This document shows positions 43,028 to 55,300 of a DNA stretch of 64,000 nt, piece after piece. Numbering within the stretch: the first letter of the stretch is position 1; every line of letters starts with the position of its first letter. The stretch comes from Azolla caroliniana (taxonomy: Eukaryota; Polypodiophyta). The stretch is from contig JBHGNT010000014.1 of the NCBI GenBank assembly GCA_043228905.1, positions 10,912,001 through 10,976,000 on the forward strand, given 5' to 3'. Both the position numbers and the translations under genes were made by a program. The notes under the pieces are model-generated. The model had not been told where the DNA came from, ran no database searches, and was given only the letters and a program-made list of their open reading frames with translations.

Positions 43028-46000
43028 ATGGACGATTCGTTGGGAGGCATGTTCAAGCTCACCGGCTCCAACTATTCGGTATGGAAGTCGAAGATGAGGG
43101 ACATGGTCGTGGTTAAAGATCTTTGGTTTCCGGTTCAGTTTGGGGACAAGAGACTAGACAAAATCGATGCCACGATATGGGAGGTAATGCACATGAAGAC
43201 AACGGCTTACATATGATGCTTCATCGACATGAGCCTATACAACAACTTCAATGAAGAGAGCAAGGCTCATGAGCTCTGGGAGAAGATCAGCATTATGTTT
43301 CAAAACAAAAATGTTGTTAATCAGGTTTCGGTGTTCCGGAAGCTAGTAAGACTCCGGCACCAAGATGGCTCCAACATGGCAGAGCTCATGAATGCCTTCC
43401 AGGGGCTGATCCACCAGGCAACATCATTGGAAGTACCTCTCGCCGACGGGGTACTAGCACTACTCCTGCTCAGTTCCCTCCCAGATAGCTGGGAGACGTT
43501 GGTTGTCACCTTGGGCAACGCCGGGCCGGAAGGAAAACGGTTATCCCTGGCAAGAGTGAAGTCGAGCTTGCTAGATGAGGTGGCGCGTCGGAAAGATAAG
43601 GATACAAGCTCCGACTCCAAAGCGCTTCTTACTGAATCGGAACGGGGAAGACATAGAAACCGTAGTCCCCAGAACTAGGAGAAGTCGGGGACATGGTCAA
43701 AGTCAAGGGGGAGGCCTACTTGCTTCTATTGCAGCAAGCCGGGACATTGCCAAAAGAACTGTCGGCATTTCCGAAAGGACAAGGAAACCAACGGTACCGA
43801 TTCGAAGCGGATACCGGAGAGGAACGGTAAAGACCGAGGGGAACGAACCGGAAGGGGACGACGGCAATCGCGGCAAGTGAAGAAGAGTTGATGCTCATCA
43901 CCGAGGAGAGTGAGATAAACCTTGTCGGTGACGAGATGACTTGGGTGGTAGACTCCGGAGCATCGTTCCACCTTACCCCGAACCGGAAATGCTTCTCATC
44001 CTACTCAGCCGGTGATCACGGCTGTGTCCGGATGGGGAATGAAGGTACATGCCGAATTGTCGGCATAGGAGACGTGTGGCTGACAACGCCAACCGGATGC
44101 AAGTTGCTGTTGAAGGATGTCCAACACGTTCCGGAGGTTCGTCTAAACCTGATATCAGCCGGTCGGCTAGACGATGAAGGCTACATGGGTAGCATCCGGA
44201 ACGGTGTCATGAAGTTTAGCAAAGGGAGCCTTATTTTGGCTCGGGCCCGGAAGGTCAACACTCTGTACCTGATGAATGCCCGGTTATGTCCGGAGGAAGT
44301 GAACGTGGCATCCGACACTGCCGGTGAGCTGTGGCACAAAAGGCTTTGTCACATGAGTGAGAAGGGGATGAAGAGGCTTGCAGACGACAACCTCATTCCA
44401 GTGAAGAACGTGCACTTGGAGAAGTGCACTGATTGCTTGGCCGGTAAGCAAAACCGGACCTCCTTCCGACCAAGGCCACCGATGAGACGTAATGCACCAC
44501 TGGAGATGGTGCATACTGATGTGTGTCAAGTGGACATGAAGTCACATGCAGGATCGCAGTACTTCATGACGTTCATAGGTGACCACAACCGGAAGCTGTG
44601 GGCCACGCCGTTGAAGACGAAGGATCAGGTGTTATCCGTCTTCAAAGAGCTCCACGTGAGAGTGGAAAGAGAAACCGGCCGGAAGCTGAAGGCGGTTCGA
44701 GCAGATAACGGAGGAGAATACTGGGGGCAGTTCGAGGAGTACGGCCGCTCGAAGGGAATCCGGTTCAAATTTACCGTGCCGAAGACGCCGGAACTAAACA
44801 GACTAGTCGAGAGGATGAACCAGACCTTAATGGAGAGGGTCCGGAGTATGCTAGCGCATGCAAAACTACCCAAGAAGTTTTGGGCTGAGGCATTGTCGAC
44901 GGTGACATATGTGATAAATAGATCACCCTCAGTACCCTTGGACGGAGACACGCCACAGAGAGTATGGACTGGTAAGGAAGTATCCTACCGGCATCTAAAG
45001 GTGTTCGGGTGTCTCGCGTACATGCATGTAGCTAAGGACTGGAGAGGAAAGTTAGATCCAAAGACCCGGACATGCATACTCCTCGGTTACGGTGACGATG
45101 AGTTCGGCTACCGAGTGTGGGACCTGGTCGACAAGAAGGTATTCCGGAGTCGAGATATTATCTTCATGGAGGACAAGACGCTCACCGACTGGGAGTCAGA
45201 GAAGAAGATAATGAACTCCGAGTTGACCGGCAAGGATCGACTCTACGATGAGTAGACCCAACCGGCAAGAGACCGGTTAGCACTCGAGGGACCAGCCGGT
45301 TACGGGGAGGATACCGAACAGGCTGAAGAAGAAGTGGAGGAAGCTGAAACCAGAACCGGCCAAGACCCCGAATCGGATTCGGATGAAGAGAAAATGGAGG
45401 AGCCGGTTACCGTAGCCCGAAGACGAAGATATCATCTCAGAGAGAGAAGGGCGCCCCGAAGATTTCCGGATGCAGAGCATGTTCTGCTGACCGATGAGGG
45501 GCAGCCAGAAAGCTTCGAAGAAGCGAAGGATGACACCCACAGCCGCAAATGGTTAAGTGCCATGCAGGATGAGATGGATTCCCTGCATGAGAACCATACG
45601 TTCGAATTGGTGAAGTTGCCGAAAGGAAAGCGGGCACTCCGAAACAAGTGGGTGTACAAGTTGAAACCGGGAGATGCCGACAACCCCCCGAGATACAAAG
45701 CCAGGATCGTGGTGAAGGGGTTCCAGCAGAAAAAGGGCGTGGACTTTGACGAGATATTTGCCCCGGTAGTAAAGATGACCTCCATCCGGACAATGCTGAG
45801 TATAGCGGCAAGCATGGACCTTGAGGTAGAACAGCTGGACGTGAAGACGACATCCCTTCACGGCGACCTCGAAGAGGAGATCTACATGCAACAACTGGAG
45901 GGATTTGTGGAGAAAGGGAAGGAGCACTTGGTATGCGGGCTGAAGAAGAGCCTGTACAGACTAAAGGAGGCTCCCCGACAATGGTACCGGAAGTTCGATT

Positions 46001-47073
46001 CCTTCATGACCGATCAAGGGTACCACAAGACGCAGGCCGATCACTGCGTGTTTGTGAAGAAGTTCGAAGGAGGCGACTTCCTGATACTCCTTCTGTACGT
46101 GGACGACATGTTGATCGTCGGACGGGACCAAGCCAAAATACGGATACTGAAGAAGGCTCTCAACCGGACCTTCTCAATGAAAGACTTGGGTCCGACAAGA
46201 CAGATGCTGGGGATGCATATCATCCGGAACCGGCCAATGAAGCAATTGTGGCTGTCACAGGAGAAGTACGTGACAAAGGTGCTTCACCGGTTCAACATGT
46301 TAGATGCGAAACCGGTCGGATCGACACTTCCGGCAAACTGCAGGCTATCCGGTAAGCAAAGCCCGAAGACGAAAGCAGAGAAGGCGGAGATGATGAAGGT
46401 CCCATATGCCTCTGCCGTCGGGAGCCTAATGTACGAAATGGTGTGTACTCGTCTGGATATAGGATACGCAGTCGGAGTGATGAGCTGGTTCATGAGAAAT
46501 CCTGGCAAGGAGCACTGGAACGCGGTCAAATGGATACTCCGGTACTTGAAGGGCACTTCAAATATGTGTCTCCGATTCGGCTCCGAAAAACCTCAACTTG
46601 ACGGTTTTACCAATTCGGACATGTCGGCTGATGTGGATACCAGCCGGTCTACATCCGGGTATGTAATGACATATGCAGGGGGAGCTATATCATGGCAGTC
46701 GAGGCTGCAGAAGACGGTTGCATTGTCAACCACGGAGGCGGAGTACATGGCGGCTGTGGAAGCCGGTAAGGAAATATTATGGATGAAGCACTTCATCGGA
46801 GAGCTCGATATCCGGCAAGATGAATACCGGCTCTATTGCGACAGTCAAAGTGCCATCCACCTTGCTAAGAATGCAGCCTACCATTCCCGGACAAAGCATA
46901 TCCAGCGAAGATATCACTGGATTCGGGAAAGAGTAGATGACCAGGAGTTCGCACAGACGAAGATCCACACGACCGAGAACGGGTCAGATATGCAGACCAA
47001 AGTGTTGATACCCGACAAGCTGGATGCATGTCGGAAGAGGATCGGACTAGTAAGACACCCCATGCCGGAGTGA
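43028..47073 (+). pseudogene. Gag-Pol polyprotein of Copia D
   Basis: Gag starts MDDSLGGMFKLTGSNYSVW; TGA at 43214-43216 and TAG at 43676-43678 interrupt it. The knuckle reads CFYCSKPGHCQKNC. A 1-nt deletion near 43840 shifts the frame before protease (WVVDSGASFHLTP). Integrase (VHTDVCQ, RADNGGEY, ERMNQT), RT with LLLYVDDMLIVGR near 46095 and RNase H (TTEAEYMAAV, YCDSQSAIHLAK) are open from 43888 to 47073 apart from a TAG at 45253-45255, which is CAG in A. Four or five point changes separate this copy from a coding one. Confidence 0.94.
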
Positions 47074-47083
47074 AGGGGGAGTT

Positions 47084-47929
47084 TGTTGGGAGACAGGTCC
47101 CTCCGGATGGGAAGGGAGAAGAACAGTGTTGATGAGCAAACTTAGCCGAGGCCGATATACCGAGGCCGAAACCGGATGGCGCAAACCTGGTGAGAACCGG
47201 ATGAGGAGTACCCGGCTTCGGAGAGCCGGATGGTGCAGACCCGGTGAGAACCGGATGAGGAGTACCCGGCTATGGAGAGCCGGATGGTGCAGACCCGGTG
47301 AGAACCGGATGAGGAGAACCCGGCTACGGAGAACCGGATGGCGCAGACCCGGTGAGAACCGGATGAGGAGTACTCAACTACAGAGAGCCGGATGGTGCAG
47401 ACCCGGTGAGAACCGAATGAGGAGAACCCGGCTATGGAGAGCCGGATGGTGCAGACCCGGTGAGAACCGGATGAAGAGACATATTCATAAATATGTTTTT
47501 TGAGAGTTCATCGTGGCTCTATTTGTAAATAGCCGAAAAGTCATATTAGTATAAATATGACTTAGGGCAAACTTTTAGAGTGTGTTGTCATTCTTGTTGG
47601 TACAAGGAGAGAGAGAGCGCGTAACTGTGTACAGAGAGAGAGAGAGAGAGAAAGAGGTTGTTGCCTCTGTTGTAACCGCCGCCTGTGGCGAAGATCGTGA
47701 GCGCGATGTCGTTGCTTCCGTGAGCTCATTGTTGTAATTATTGTGACATAGTGATAGTTAGTAGTCAGTGGACTGCCGTGGTTTTTCCCTCTCAGGGTTT
47801 TCCACGTTCAACATCCTGTGTACTCTTCTCTCCATTGTGTCGTGTTTTTTTTATTTGCCGTTTTCTGTGCATGATTCAAAGCTCGGTTGTGGCCGAGTGT
47901 TGCGTATAGGGGACGTGTAGTTCCCGTCA
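47084..47929 (+). repeat. 3' LTR of Copia D
   Basis: 846 bp, TGTTGGGAGACAGG to TTCCCGTCA, with five 54-bp units (47203-47472), one more than the 5' LTR. Otherwise it is very similar. Confidence 0.94.
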
Positions 47930-48011
47930 GTATTACAATAGATAATGTAATGGTCAAGAGCTCGACCCATATAACATAAGCTATGGGTTCGAGTCTTTCC
48001 ATATCATGACA

Positions 48012-48104
48012 CTATCCCCCGCTTAAGACAATTAGTGTCACGAGTCGGTGCTGATTGTGGACCGGTCCTGAATGCAACACGTTGTCCTGTGAATCTTCAC
48101 AGAC
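48012..48104 (-). other. 3' end of element K before its LTR
   Basis: The purine-rich CTTAAGCGGGGGATAG (minus) is a typical polypurine tract. Upstream sequence resembles the short C-terminal tail seen in chromodomain Gypsy elements. No intact ORF is present. Confidence 0.45.
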
Positions 48105-49436
48105 TATGTAAAAAATAATGAAATAATTATTATAGATTAGATTAGTAGCTTACTATAGAAAGATGAATATACTCAAGAGCTTCAAAACATTTTTTACTAT
48201 ATACAAAATGGAGAAATACATATCAAGTTAATTGAAAATAAAGTTTGAGAAGATAGGGAAATTAGAACTATCTCACATAGATAGGAAAGTTAAGGCATTG
48301 GCTATATAAGCACCTTGAGCTCCCTCATTTTTTATTTGTGCTAAGAGCACTTTGGCCACTTTGTCTTGATGGATGATGGTGGTCAAATTCCCTAAAATCG
48401 TAAACCGGCTGGTAAACAAATCCGGAAACCGGTCCGGTAAGCAAATCCAAAAACCGGTCCGGTAACCAAATCCAAAAACCGGCCGGTATGCAAACCGGAA
48501 ACAGGTCGGTAAGCAAAACTGGAACCGGAACCAGCAAGCAAACCGGAATCGGAAACCGGTAGGTAAGCCAAACCGGAACCGGAATTGGCAAGCAAACCGG
48601 AACCAGAACCGGCCGGCAAGCAAAACCAGAATCAGAACCAGAACCGGCAAGCAAACTGGAACCGGAACCGGCCGGCAAGCAAAATCGGAACCGGAACCGG
48701 CCGGCGAGGGATTCGGCGATCGGGTGGAACCGGCTACCGGACGAGGTTGGACGTGGACGGAAAATTGGATCATGCAACAAACTAAAGTAAAGTGAAGAGA
48801 ACTAAAGTAAAGGCCATGTGGATGCAAGCAACTAAAGTTGGAGTGCATGCAAAATGTAAAGATCATGTGGACAATCACATGCAACTAAAAGAAGAAGCTA
48901 TGCAACTAAAGGAAGAAGCTATGCAACTAAAAGTAGAGGCCATGCAACAGAAAGTAGACATGCATATGATCAACGGGGAACACCATATATATTCCATTTT
49001 TTTCCTATACTCAGAGGCTCTCTCCATTATTTTTCTTTTCCTTCTTCGCTCCCTTATGTTAGGGAAGCCATAACTCTCATAAACCCTAAATTCCCTACAG
49101 AAGCCAAAAACCCTAATTTCCCTACGGAAGCCATACGGCTCATAAACCCTAATTTCCCTATGGAAGCCATACGGCTCATAAACCCTAATTTCCCTACGGA
49201 AGCCATAAGACTCGAAAACCCTAATTTTCCCTACGGAAGATCTTACTCATAACCCTAAATTTCTACAGAATCCATATCTTAATTTCCTCTTATCTATTAC
49301 TCTAGTAATCTCCATTAGCTAAACTTTTTGTAATCTTAATCTTGAGATTGATTGTAATCTTTCTTTCCCTTTATTAATGAAATTTGTGAATCTTTCTCAT
49401 TTTGTATTAATTGCTTAATATAATAATACAAATTTG
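48105..49436. repeat. Minisatellite-rich interval, probably an LTR-like insertion in K
   Basis: Three tandem blocks are present: a degenerate CCGG-rich block (AACCGGAACCGGCAAGCAAA type, about 48395-48770); four 21-bp units ATGCAACTAAAAGAAGAAGCT (about 48878-48955); and four ~36-bp units with CCCTACGGAAGCCATACGG (about 49075-49265). A plus-strand TATA CCATATATATTCC at 48983 and an AT-rich 3' part to about 49430 look like LTR U3/R/U5. Ends and duplications are not resolved. Confidence 0.55.
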
Positions 49437-49590
49437 ATATCTTCCGGTCGGAGGCCCCGGGGACCTGCCTTAAAGTTCACGTATCCTTGTCGTATTTCCG
49501 CGACAACGTGACATCATTAATCTTTCCGGTAATATGGAAAGGACCGAGTCGTCGATCATAATCCAATTTGTCGCACGGTATAGGAGCCTT
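49437..49590 (-). pseudogene. Gypsy integrase C-terminal fragment (element K)
   Basis: The minus strand reads DYDRRLGPFHITGKINDVTL, similar to the KLGPKxxGPFxIxxKI segment at the integrase C-terminus of chromodomain Gypsy elements. It ends at a stop. Only about 45 residues are recognisable, so the assignment is tentative. Confidence 0.4.
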
Positions 49591-51240
49591 GAAAATATCT
49601 GGTATGGAAAAAGCAATGAAGGATGCAAATCAAAAACTGAGAAGATCAGATAGAGAGCAAAAGACTATTGAAATATTTGACTCTGACACATATATGGCTA
49701 TGCATTATGCATACATGTCTAAAGTGGTACAAATCCCTGATCCAAATAGTTTTGATGAAGCAAAATCTGATAAGAAATGGGTGAATGCAATGCAAGAAGA
49801 AATAGATGCATTGGTTGAAAATAGAACATGGGATTTGGTGAAGTTACCAAAAGAAAAAAATGTTGTAGGTTGCAAATGGGTCTACAAGACAAAGCATGAC
49901 TCCAATGGGAATGTAAGTAGACATAAAGCAAGACTTGTGGCAAAGGGATATGCCCAGATGCAAGGTATTGATTATGATGAGATATTTGCACCGGTTGCAA
50001 AAATGGCAACCTTGAGAACACTACTCGCTGTAAGTGCAGCCAAAAGAGGAAGTATAAATGTAAAAAATATGGATGTAAAAAATACTTTTTTACATGGTAA
50101 CTTGGAAGAGGAAGTATAAATATGTCAACCACTAGGTTTTGAAGATAAGAAGCATCCAGAATATGTATGTAGGCTGAAAAAGGCTCTCTATGGACTGAAA
50201 CATGCACCGAGAGCATGGCATGAAGAACTTTCAAAATCTTTGAAAAAAATTGCTTAAAAAATGTTAGAGGTTGATGCATCATTATATGTAAAGAAGATAA
50301 ATGATTGCATTGTTGTTATCTTGATATATGTTGATGACTTAATTTTTGGAGGTGATTCCATGGATGAAATAAGAAAGCTGAAAAAAAATCTGGAAATGCA
50401 ATTTCATATGAAGGATTTGGGAGAGCTAAGATACTTTCTTGGCATTGAGATGATCAGATCTGAAAGTGGTATATCAATGTTGCAAAAACAGTATGCAACA
50501 ACTATGTTGAAGAAGTATGGTATGCTTGGATGCAAACCTATTGGTGTACCACTAGATAAGAACTGCAAATTGAGGGCTGATTTGGGAGCCAAAATAGAAG
50601 ATGTAAACATGTATAGGTCTATGGTGGGCAGCCTCATATATTTGACCATAACAAGACCTTATTTGAGTTATGTTGTTGGATTAGTCAGCCAGTTTATGCA
50701 ACAGCCAACAAAGCCACATTTGGACTGCATAAGAAGATTTTTGAGGTATGTAAAGGCGACTCAATATTATGGACTGTTTTATAGGGCTAATTTGGACATA
50801 AAGCTGGAAGGGTATACAGATGTTGATTGGGCTGGAAGCCAAACGGACAGAAGATCCACAAGTGGATATATGTTTACATTGCAATAGCCACTTGTGAAGA
50901 GGTATGGATCAAAAGATTGTGTGCTGATTTGTGAGATTATATAGATGGTGCAGTCACAATTTGGTGTGACAATATGAGCAGCGCTCAGCTTGCAAAAAAA
51001 AACCCAGTGTTCCATGCAAGAACAAAGCACATTGAAGTGCATTATCACTTTGTTAGGGAAAAAGTGATTGATGGAGAAGTGGATCTGCTGTATGTAAGTA
51101 CAAATCAGCAAGTGGCCGATATTCTTACAAAGGGATTGAGCATGGAAAAACATACACAGTTTAGAGACATGATGGGAGTTATAACCATCGGTATGATAGC
51201 TGAAAAGCATTAAGGAAAGAAGACTAAAGCTGACCCCAAG
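49591..51240 (+). pseudogene. RT and RNase H of Copia J
   Basis: RT shows KWVNAMQEEIDALVENRTWD, DYDEIFAPVAKMATLRTLL, the catalytic LIYVDDLIFGGD, and GSLIYLTITRPYLSYVV. RNase H has YTDVDWAGSQTDRRSTSGY, then an internal deletion removing the Glu-bearing segment, then ARTKHIEVHYHFVREKV and ADILTKGLS. Stops are near 50117, 50256 and 50885. The lineage differs from A, C and D. Confidence 0.9.
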
Positions 51241-51267
51241 AAAGGATCAGTTAAGCTTGAGGGGGAG

Positions 51268-51323
51268 TGTTGAGAAGCAAGCTCAACAAAGGTAGGTGAT
51301 GCTTATTAAGAAATAAGCCATAG
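51268..51323 (+). repeat. Start of the 3' LTR of Copia J
   Basis: It starts TGTTGAGAAGCAAGCTC directly after the polypurine tract. Only 56 bp precede the insertion of T. Confidence 0.8.
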
Positions 51324-51400
51324 TAGCTGGGTCGAAGCACGCTACGGTGTACCAGAAAAGTACTGTTTTTGGCCACAAAAATTGTGAGTACTTTCAATAC
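51324..51400 (+). repeat. Left terminal inverted repeat of T
   Basis: TAGCTGGGTCGAAGCACGCT then ACGGTGTACCA, followed by TTTTTGGCCACAAAAATT. It pairs with 61840-61903 reversed. The left flank is CCATAG; a TA or TAG duplication is possible but not certain. Confidence 0.87.
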
Positions 51401-52310
51401 TATTAGTACTGAATAATTCAGAAAAAAAATTAGAGAAAAAGAAAATCGATTTTGGAGAGTGGGGTGACTGTAGTACAAGTGTCATTTACTGTAGAAGGAG
51501 TGGGGGGAACACGTGAGGAGATGTTCTTCCATTTTGGGGGCTATTTTCCCCTCACGTCGATTTTGGCGCTTCCCCTCATACTGCTCTTCCTCTATCCCTC
51601 TGAGCTTTTCATCACAGACATCCATGTCACGTTTCTGATTTTCCTTCAATCTAAATCTCAGACATCCATGTCTGGTTGGAGAGTTTGAGCTGAGGATTTC
51701 TGATTTTTTTAGGTTTTCTGTTTTTGTTAGGGTTTAGGTTGAGGTACAGAGACTGTTCTGAGGGTTTAGGTAGCAGCCAATAGTGACTTCTTCGACAACG
51801 ACTTTCTTACTTCCACCGATTGCAGTTGATATCGTGGTGATTTGGGGCTTTTTCCACCAAATCGAGGAGGCATTGGAGGTTCCTTCCACCAAATCGAGGC
51901 GGCATATCCAACGCTCCCTCCACCATTGGAGGTTCCTTCCACCAAATCGATGCGGCATATCCAATGCTCCCTCCACCATTGGACGTTCCTTCCACCAAAT
52001 CGAGGCTGCATATCCACGCTCCCTCCACCATTGGAGGTTCCTTCCACCAAATCGAGGCGGCATATCCAACGCTCCCTCCACCATTCAAGGTTCCTTCCAT
52101 CCATTTTTTTATTTTCAATACTAAAATGTTTCATTTCTTCATATTTCAGTACTGAATTTTTAGAATTGACATTTGTCATATTTGATATGTAATTCTAATG
52201 TTTGAAACAAAATATTTCTCACTTTGCAGGCCACATTTAAAAACATTTGATTGTGTTTTCTTGGTTGAGTCTATATAACATTAACTACTTTCGCAAGACA
52301 CTTAATTTTT
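51401..52310. other. Transposon T 5' region with 53-bp minisatellite
   Basis: From about 51850 to 52105 there are four to five units of 53 bp (starts at 51880, 51933, 51986, 52038 and 52091) reading TTCCTTCCACCAAATCGAGG. Downstream are a possible splice acceptor CACTTTGCAG (near 52229) and CTATATAACATT near 52270. This is probably promoter and leader of the transposase gene. Confidence 0.6.
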
Positions 52311-55300
52311 GTGGATAAATCTAGTGACCGAATGGGGGTTCCTAACGAGAGTGAGTTGTCAAGTAACTCATGCATATTTGAAAGGACTAAGAGACAAGTG
52401 GTTCTTCACATAGTCCATTATTTGGTAGAAATAACGAAGAGATTTAGTGAAGAGGATTGTAGGGATATTATCTGTAGAGTGTTCACCATCAAAGTTTGAA
52501 TGAAGACATGGAGAGAATAAAATTTAGGGACCAATGTGTTTCAGAAGAGATTGTGGAGTCTATGAAGTCATCCCTAGACTTAGTGAAAGGTGTAGAGAGC
52601 TTAGACAAACTTGTTGCAAAGAGGGCAGCCCTACACATGGTTGTGAACGGTGCGAGAGAAAAAAAATATAGTGATACTAAAGTTGCCTTAGCCCTGGGTA
52701 TTCAAAGAAGGAACTTGAGGAAACATCACCGAAATATACACTCAAGCAAATTCAAGTGGCTGGGGTCGGGACGTAGACGACGATGTGATGCCTTATCTCA
52801 AGAGATTATTGAGAAAGTGGATTCATTTTGGGCCAAAAATACGCGTGTCTCACCAAATAAGAAGGACGTGTGTAGACAACGAATAAGTCAGGGTAAGTAC
52901 CAGATTCACCCTAGACACTTCTTGGAGATGACAGAGGTATTCCATTTTTTTATATCAATTCACATTCCATAACTTTGTGTTTTGACCAAGTGTATATTAA
53001 TGTTTGCTCTATATATTGGTTGATGTAGACTGAATTGTACATGAACTTTAAAGACCAACATCCAAGCTTGACTGTTGGATTCCGCAAGTTCCAAGGTTTG
53101 AAACCATTTTATGTTAGAAAATTAAATGAGAGGAATACATGTTGTTGTGTGTACCATGTGAAGATGGACATGTTAAGGCTAGCAGTGAATGCAATGCGTA
53201 CTGATTCTAAGGGTATACACGGGGAATTATGTGTCTGCACTTGTGAGATTTGTAGACCAAATGGGGAGGATAATAGGTGTAACACGAAACATGACTTATG
53301 CATCCGTTTCTGAGCTATGGAGGTCTTGTGTTTGTGAAAAAGAACCATCATGTGAGTGGCATCGTCGTACATGTCTATTAAGAACATGTAAGGTTTGTCC
53401 GCTACCATTATTTTGTAGGCAAGAGCTTGATTTGGGAAATAGTCATATCGTGAAATGGAAATATTTGGAGTATGTGACTGAAAATATTGGCAAGGGAGTT
53501 GTAACTAAGCGTATCAAGGAAGTATATAAGGATACATGTGCTGCTACCCTTGTCTCAGAATTTAAGAAACAACTTGGGGAGTTCATTCCACATAACTTTC
53601 GGAGTTATTGGCAAAATTCACAGTTCAAGGAATGTATTAATAACTTACCAACGGGTGTCATTGTATCCGTTATTGATTTTGCAGAAAACTATACATTTAA
53701 AGTTCAAAATGAGGTTCAATCAATGCATTGGTACAATGATCAATGTACAATACTTGTACATATTTGCTATTGGAGGCAAGACGGTGAGTTACATAAGAAA
53801 TCAATATTTTACATTTCAGATGATAAAAAGCATGATACACTATTTGTTCAACATTGTTTTAAGCTTCACCATGCAGATTTATTTTCTCTAGGGTTAACCT
53901 TTAACCGTCATTGGGTTTGGTCTGATGGTGCTGCCTCGCAGTTTAAGGCGGCACGATCGTTCTACTTTATCGCCAGGTAATTTTTAATCCATATGTTTTG
54001 TACTTATCATGCAATGTGTAAGGAAGTAATTCTTGTGTTAGTGGATGCATACTAATTATGTTTGTAATTATTAACAAACAGTGCTATTCACATGGATGCA
54101 TACTAATTATGTTTGTAACTATTCGAATCTTGCACTTGTGAATGGATGCATGCATACTAATTTTGTTTGTATTATGTTGTGTGTTGTATCTGTACTAAAT
54201 CAGTATTTACTGAAGGATGTAAAGTACTCGTATTGTACTCTATAGTATTGTCCGTCCTTAAGAGAATTGTACTAAGTAACTTTTAATCCATGTGAAGTGT
54301 TCTCCATAGACACATTGTACTATGTTGTGTTTACAGAAGGATGTAAAGTACTCATCTTGTACTCATAGTATTGTCCGTCCTTAAGAGAATTGTAGTAATT
54401 ATCTTTTTATCCATGTGAAGTGTTCTCCATAGACACATTGTACTATGTTGTGTGTTGTGTGTGTACTATGTTGTGTTTACAGACGGATGTAAAGTACTCA
54501 TCTTGCACTCATAGTATTGTTCGTCCTTAAGAGAATTGTACAAATTATCTTTTTATCCATGTGAAGTGTTCTCCATAGACACATTGTACTATGTTGTGTG
54601 TATAGAAGGATGTAAAGTACTCATCTTGTACTTAGAGTATTGTTTGTCCTTAAGAGAATTGTACTAACTATGTTTTAATCCATGTGAAGGGTTCTCCATA
54701 GACACATTGTACTATGTTGTGTGTTGGTTCTGTACTATGTTGTGTTTACAAAAGGATGTAAAGTACTCATCTTGTACTTATAGTATTGTCCGTCCTTAAG
54801 AGAATTGTACTAATTATGTTTTAATCCATGTGAAGGGTTCTCCATAGACACATTGTACTATGTTGTGTGTTGTATCTGTACTATGTTGTGTTTGCAGGAG
54901 GATGTAAAGTACTCATCTTGTACTCATAGTATTGTTCGTCCTTCAGAGAATTGTACTAAATCAGTATTTACTCATGTTGTACTCATAGTATTGTACTCAT
55001 CTTGTACTCATCTGTTAAACACACTATGTGGTACTAATTATCTATTAATCAATGTTCAATGTTCTCCATGAACACACTGTATTGTACTATGTGTTGTATC
55101 TATACTAGATCAATGTTTATTGGGGGATGTAAAGTACATGTCTTGTAGTACTAATGATCTTCTAAGGAGGGTTGTGTTCTCCGTGGACACATTGTACTGT
55201 ACTATCCGATATTGAACATTTTGTACTATTTATCTATTAATACATGTAGAGTGCTTTCCATGAACTCATTGTACTATACTTTGTGCTATATCCATACTAA

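Larger units (their letters stand above)
42209..47929 (+). mobile_element. Ty1/Copia element D, nearly intact
   Basis: The target duplication GTATT is at 42204-42208 and 47930-47934. LTRs are 42209-42998 (790 bp) and 47084-47929 (846 bp). The iMet primer site TGGTATCAGAGC is at 43001-43012. The polypurine tract GAAGGGGGAG precedes the 3' LTR. The second base of the 5' LTR is T instead of G (TT rather than TG). All pol domains are present with catalytic residues, broken only by a few stops and one small frameshift. It is a close relative of A. Confidence 0.96.
41865..48011 (-). repeat. LTR of minus-strand element K, split by Copia D
   Basis: Minus-strand ends are TGTCATGATATGG (48011) and CTATTCTTGACA (41865). 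The pieces 41865-42208 and 47935-48011 join to about 421 bp once D and one GTATT are removed. TATA CTATAAAAAGAGGC lies near 42094. A polypurine tract CTTAAGCGGGGGATAG immediately precedes the start (48012-48027), so this is K's 3' LTR. Confidence 0.72.

Noticed and set aside
48273-48884. Minus-strand ORF rich in Phe/Arg/Pro/Val
   Set aside because: It is produced by CCGGAACCGG-type repeats and has no homology-like features.
49075-49265. Repeated AAACCCTAATTT resembling telobox or CRISPR-like repeats
   Set aside because: The spacing comes from a 36-bp minisatellite without unique spacers; nothing suggests a telomere or CRISPR array.
49440-49470. GC-rich GGAGGCCCCGGGGACC as an rDNA fragment
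   Set aside because: Too short, and the surrounding minus-strand reading fits a Gypsy integrase tail better.
53109-53408. Minus-strand ORF over transposase exon 2
   Set aside because: Antisense shadow of an exon whose plus-strand reading has clear motifs.
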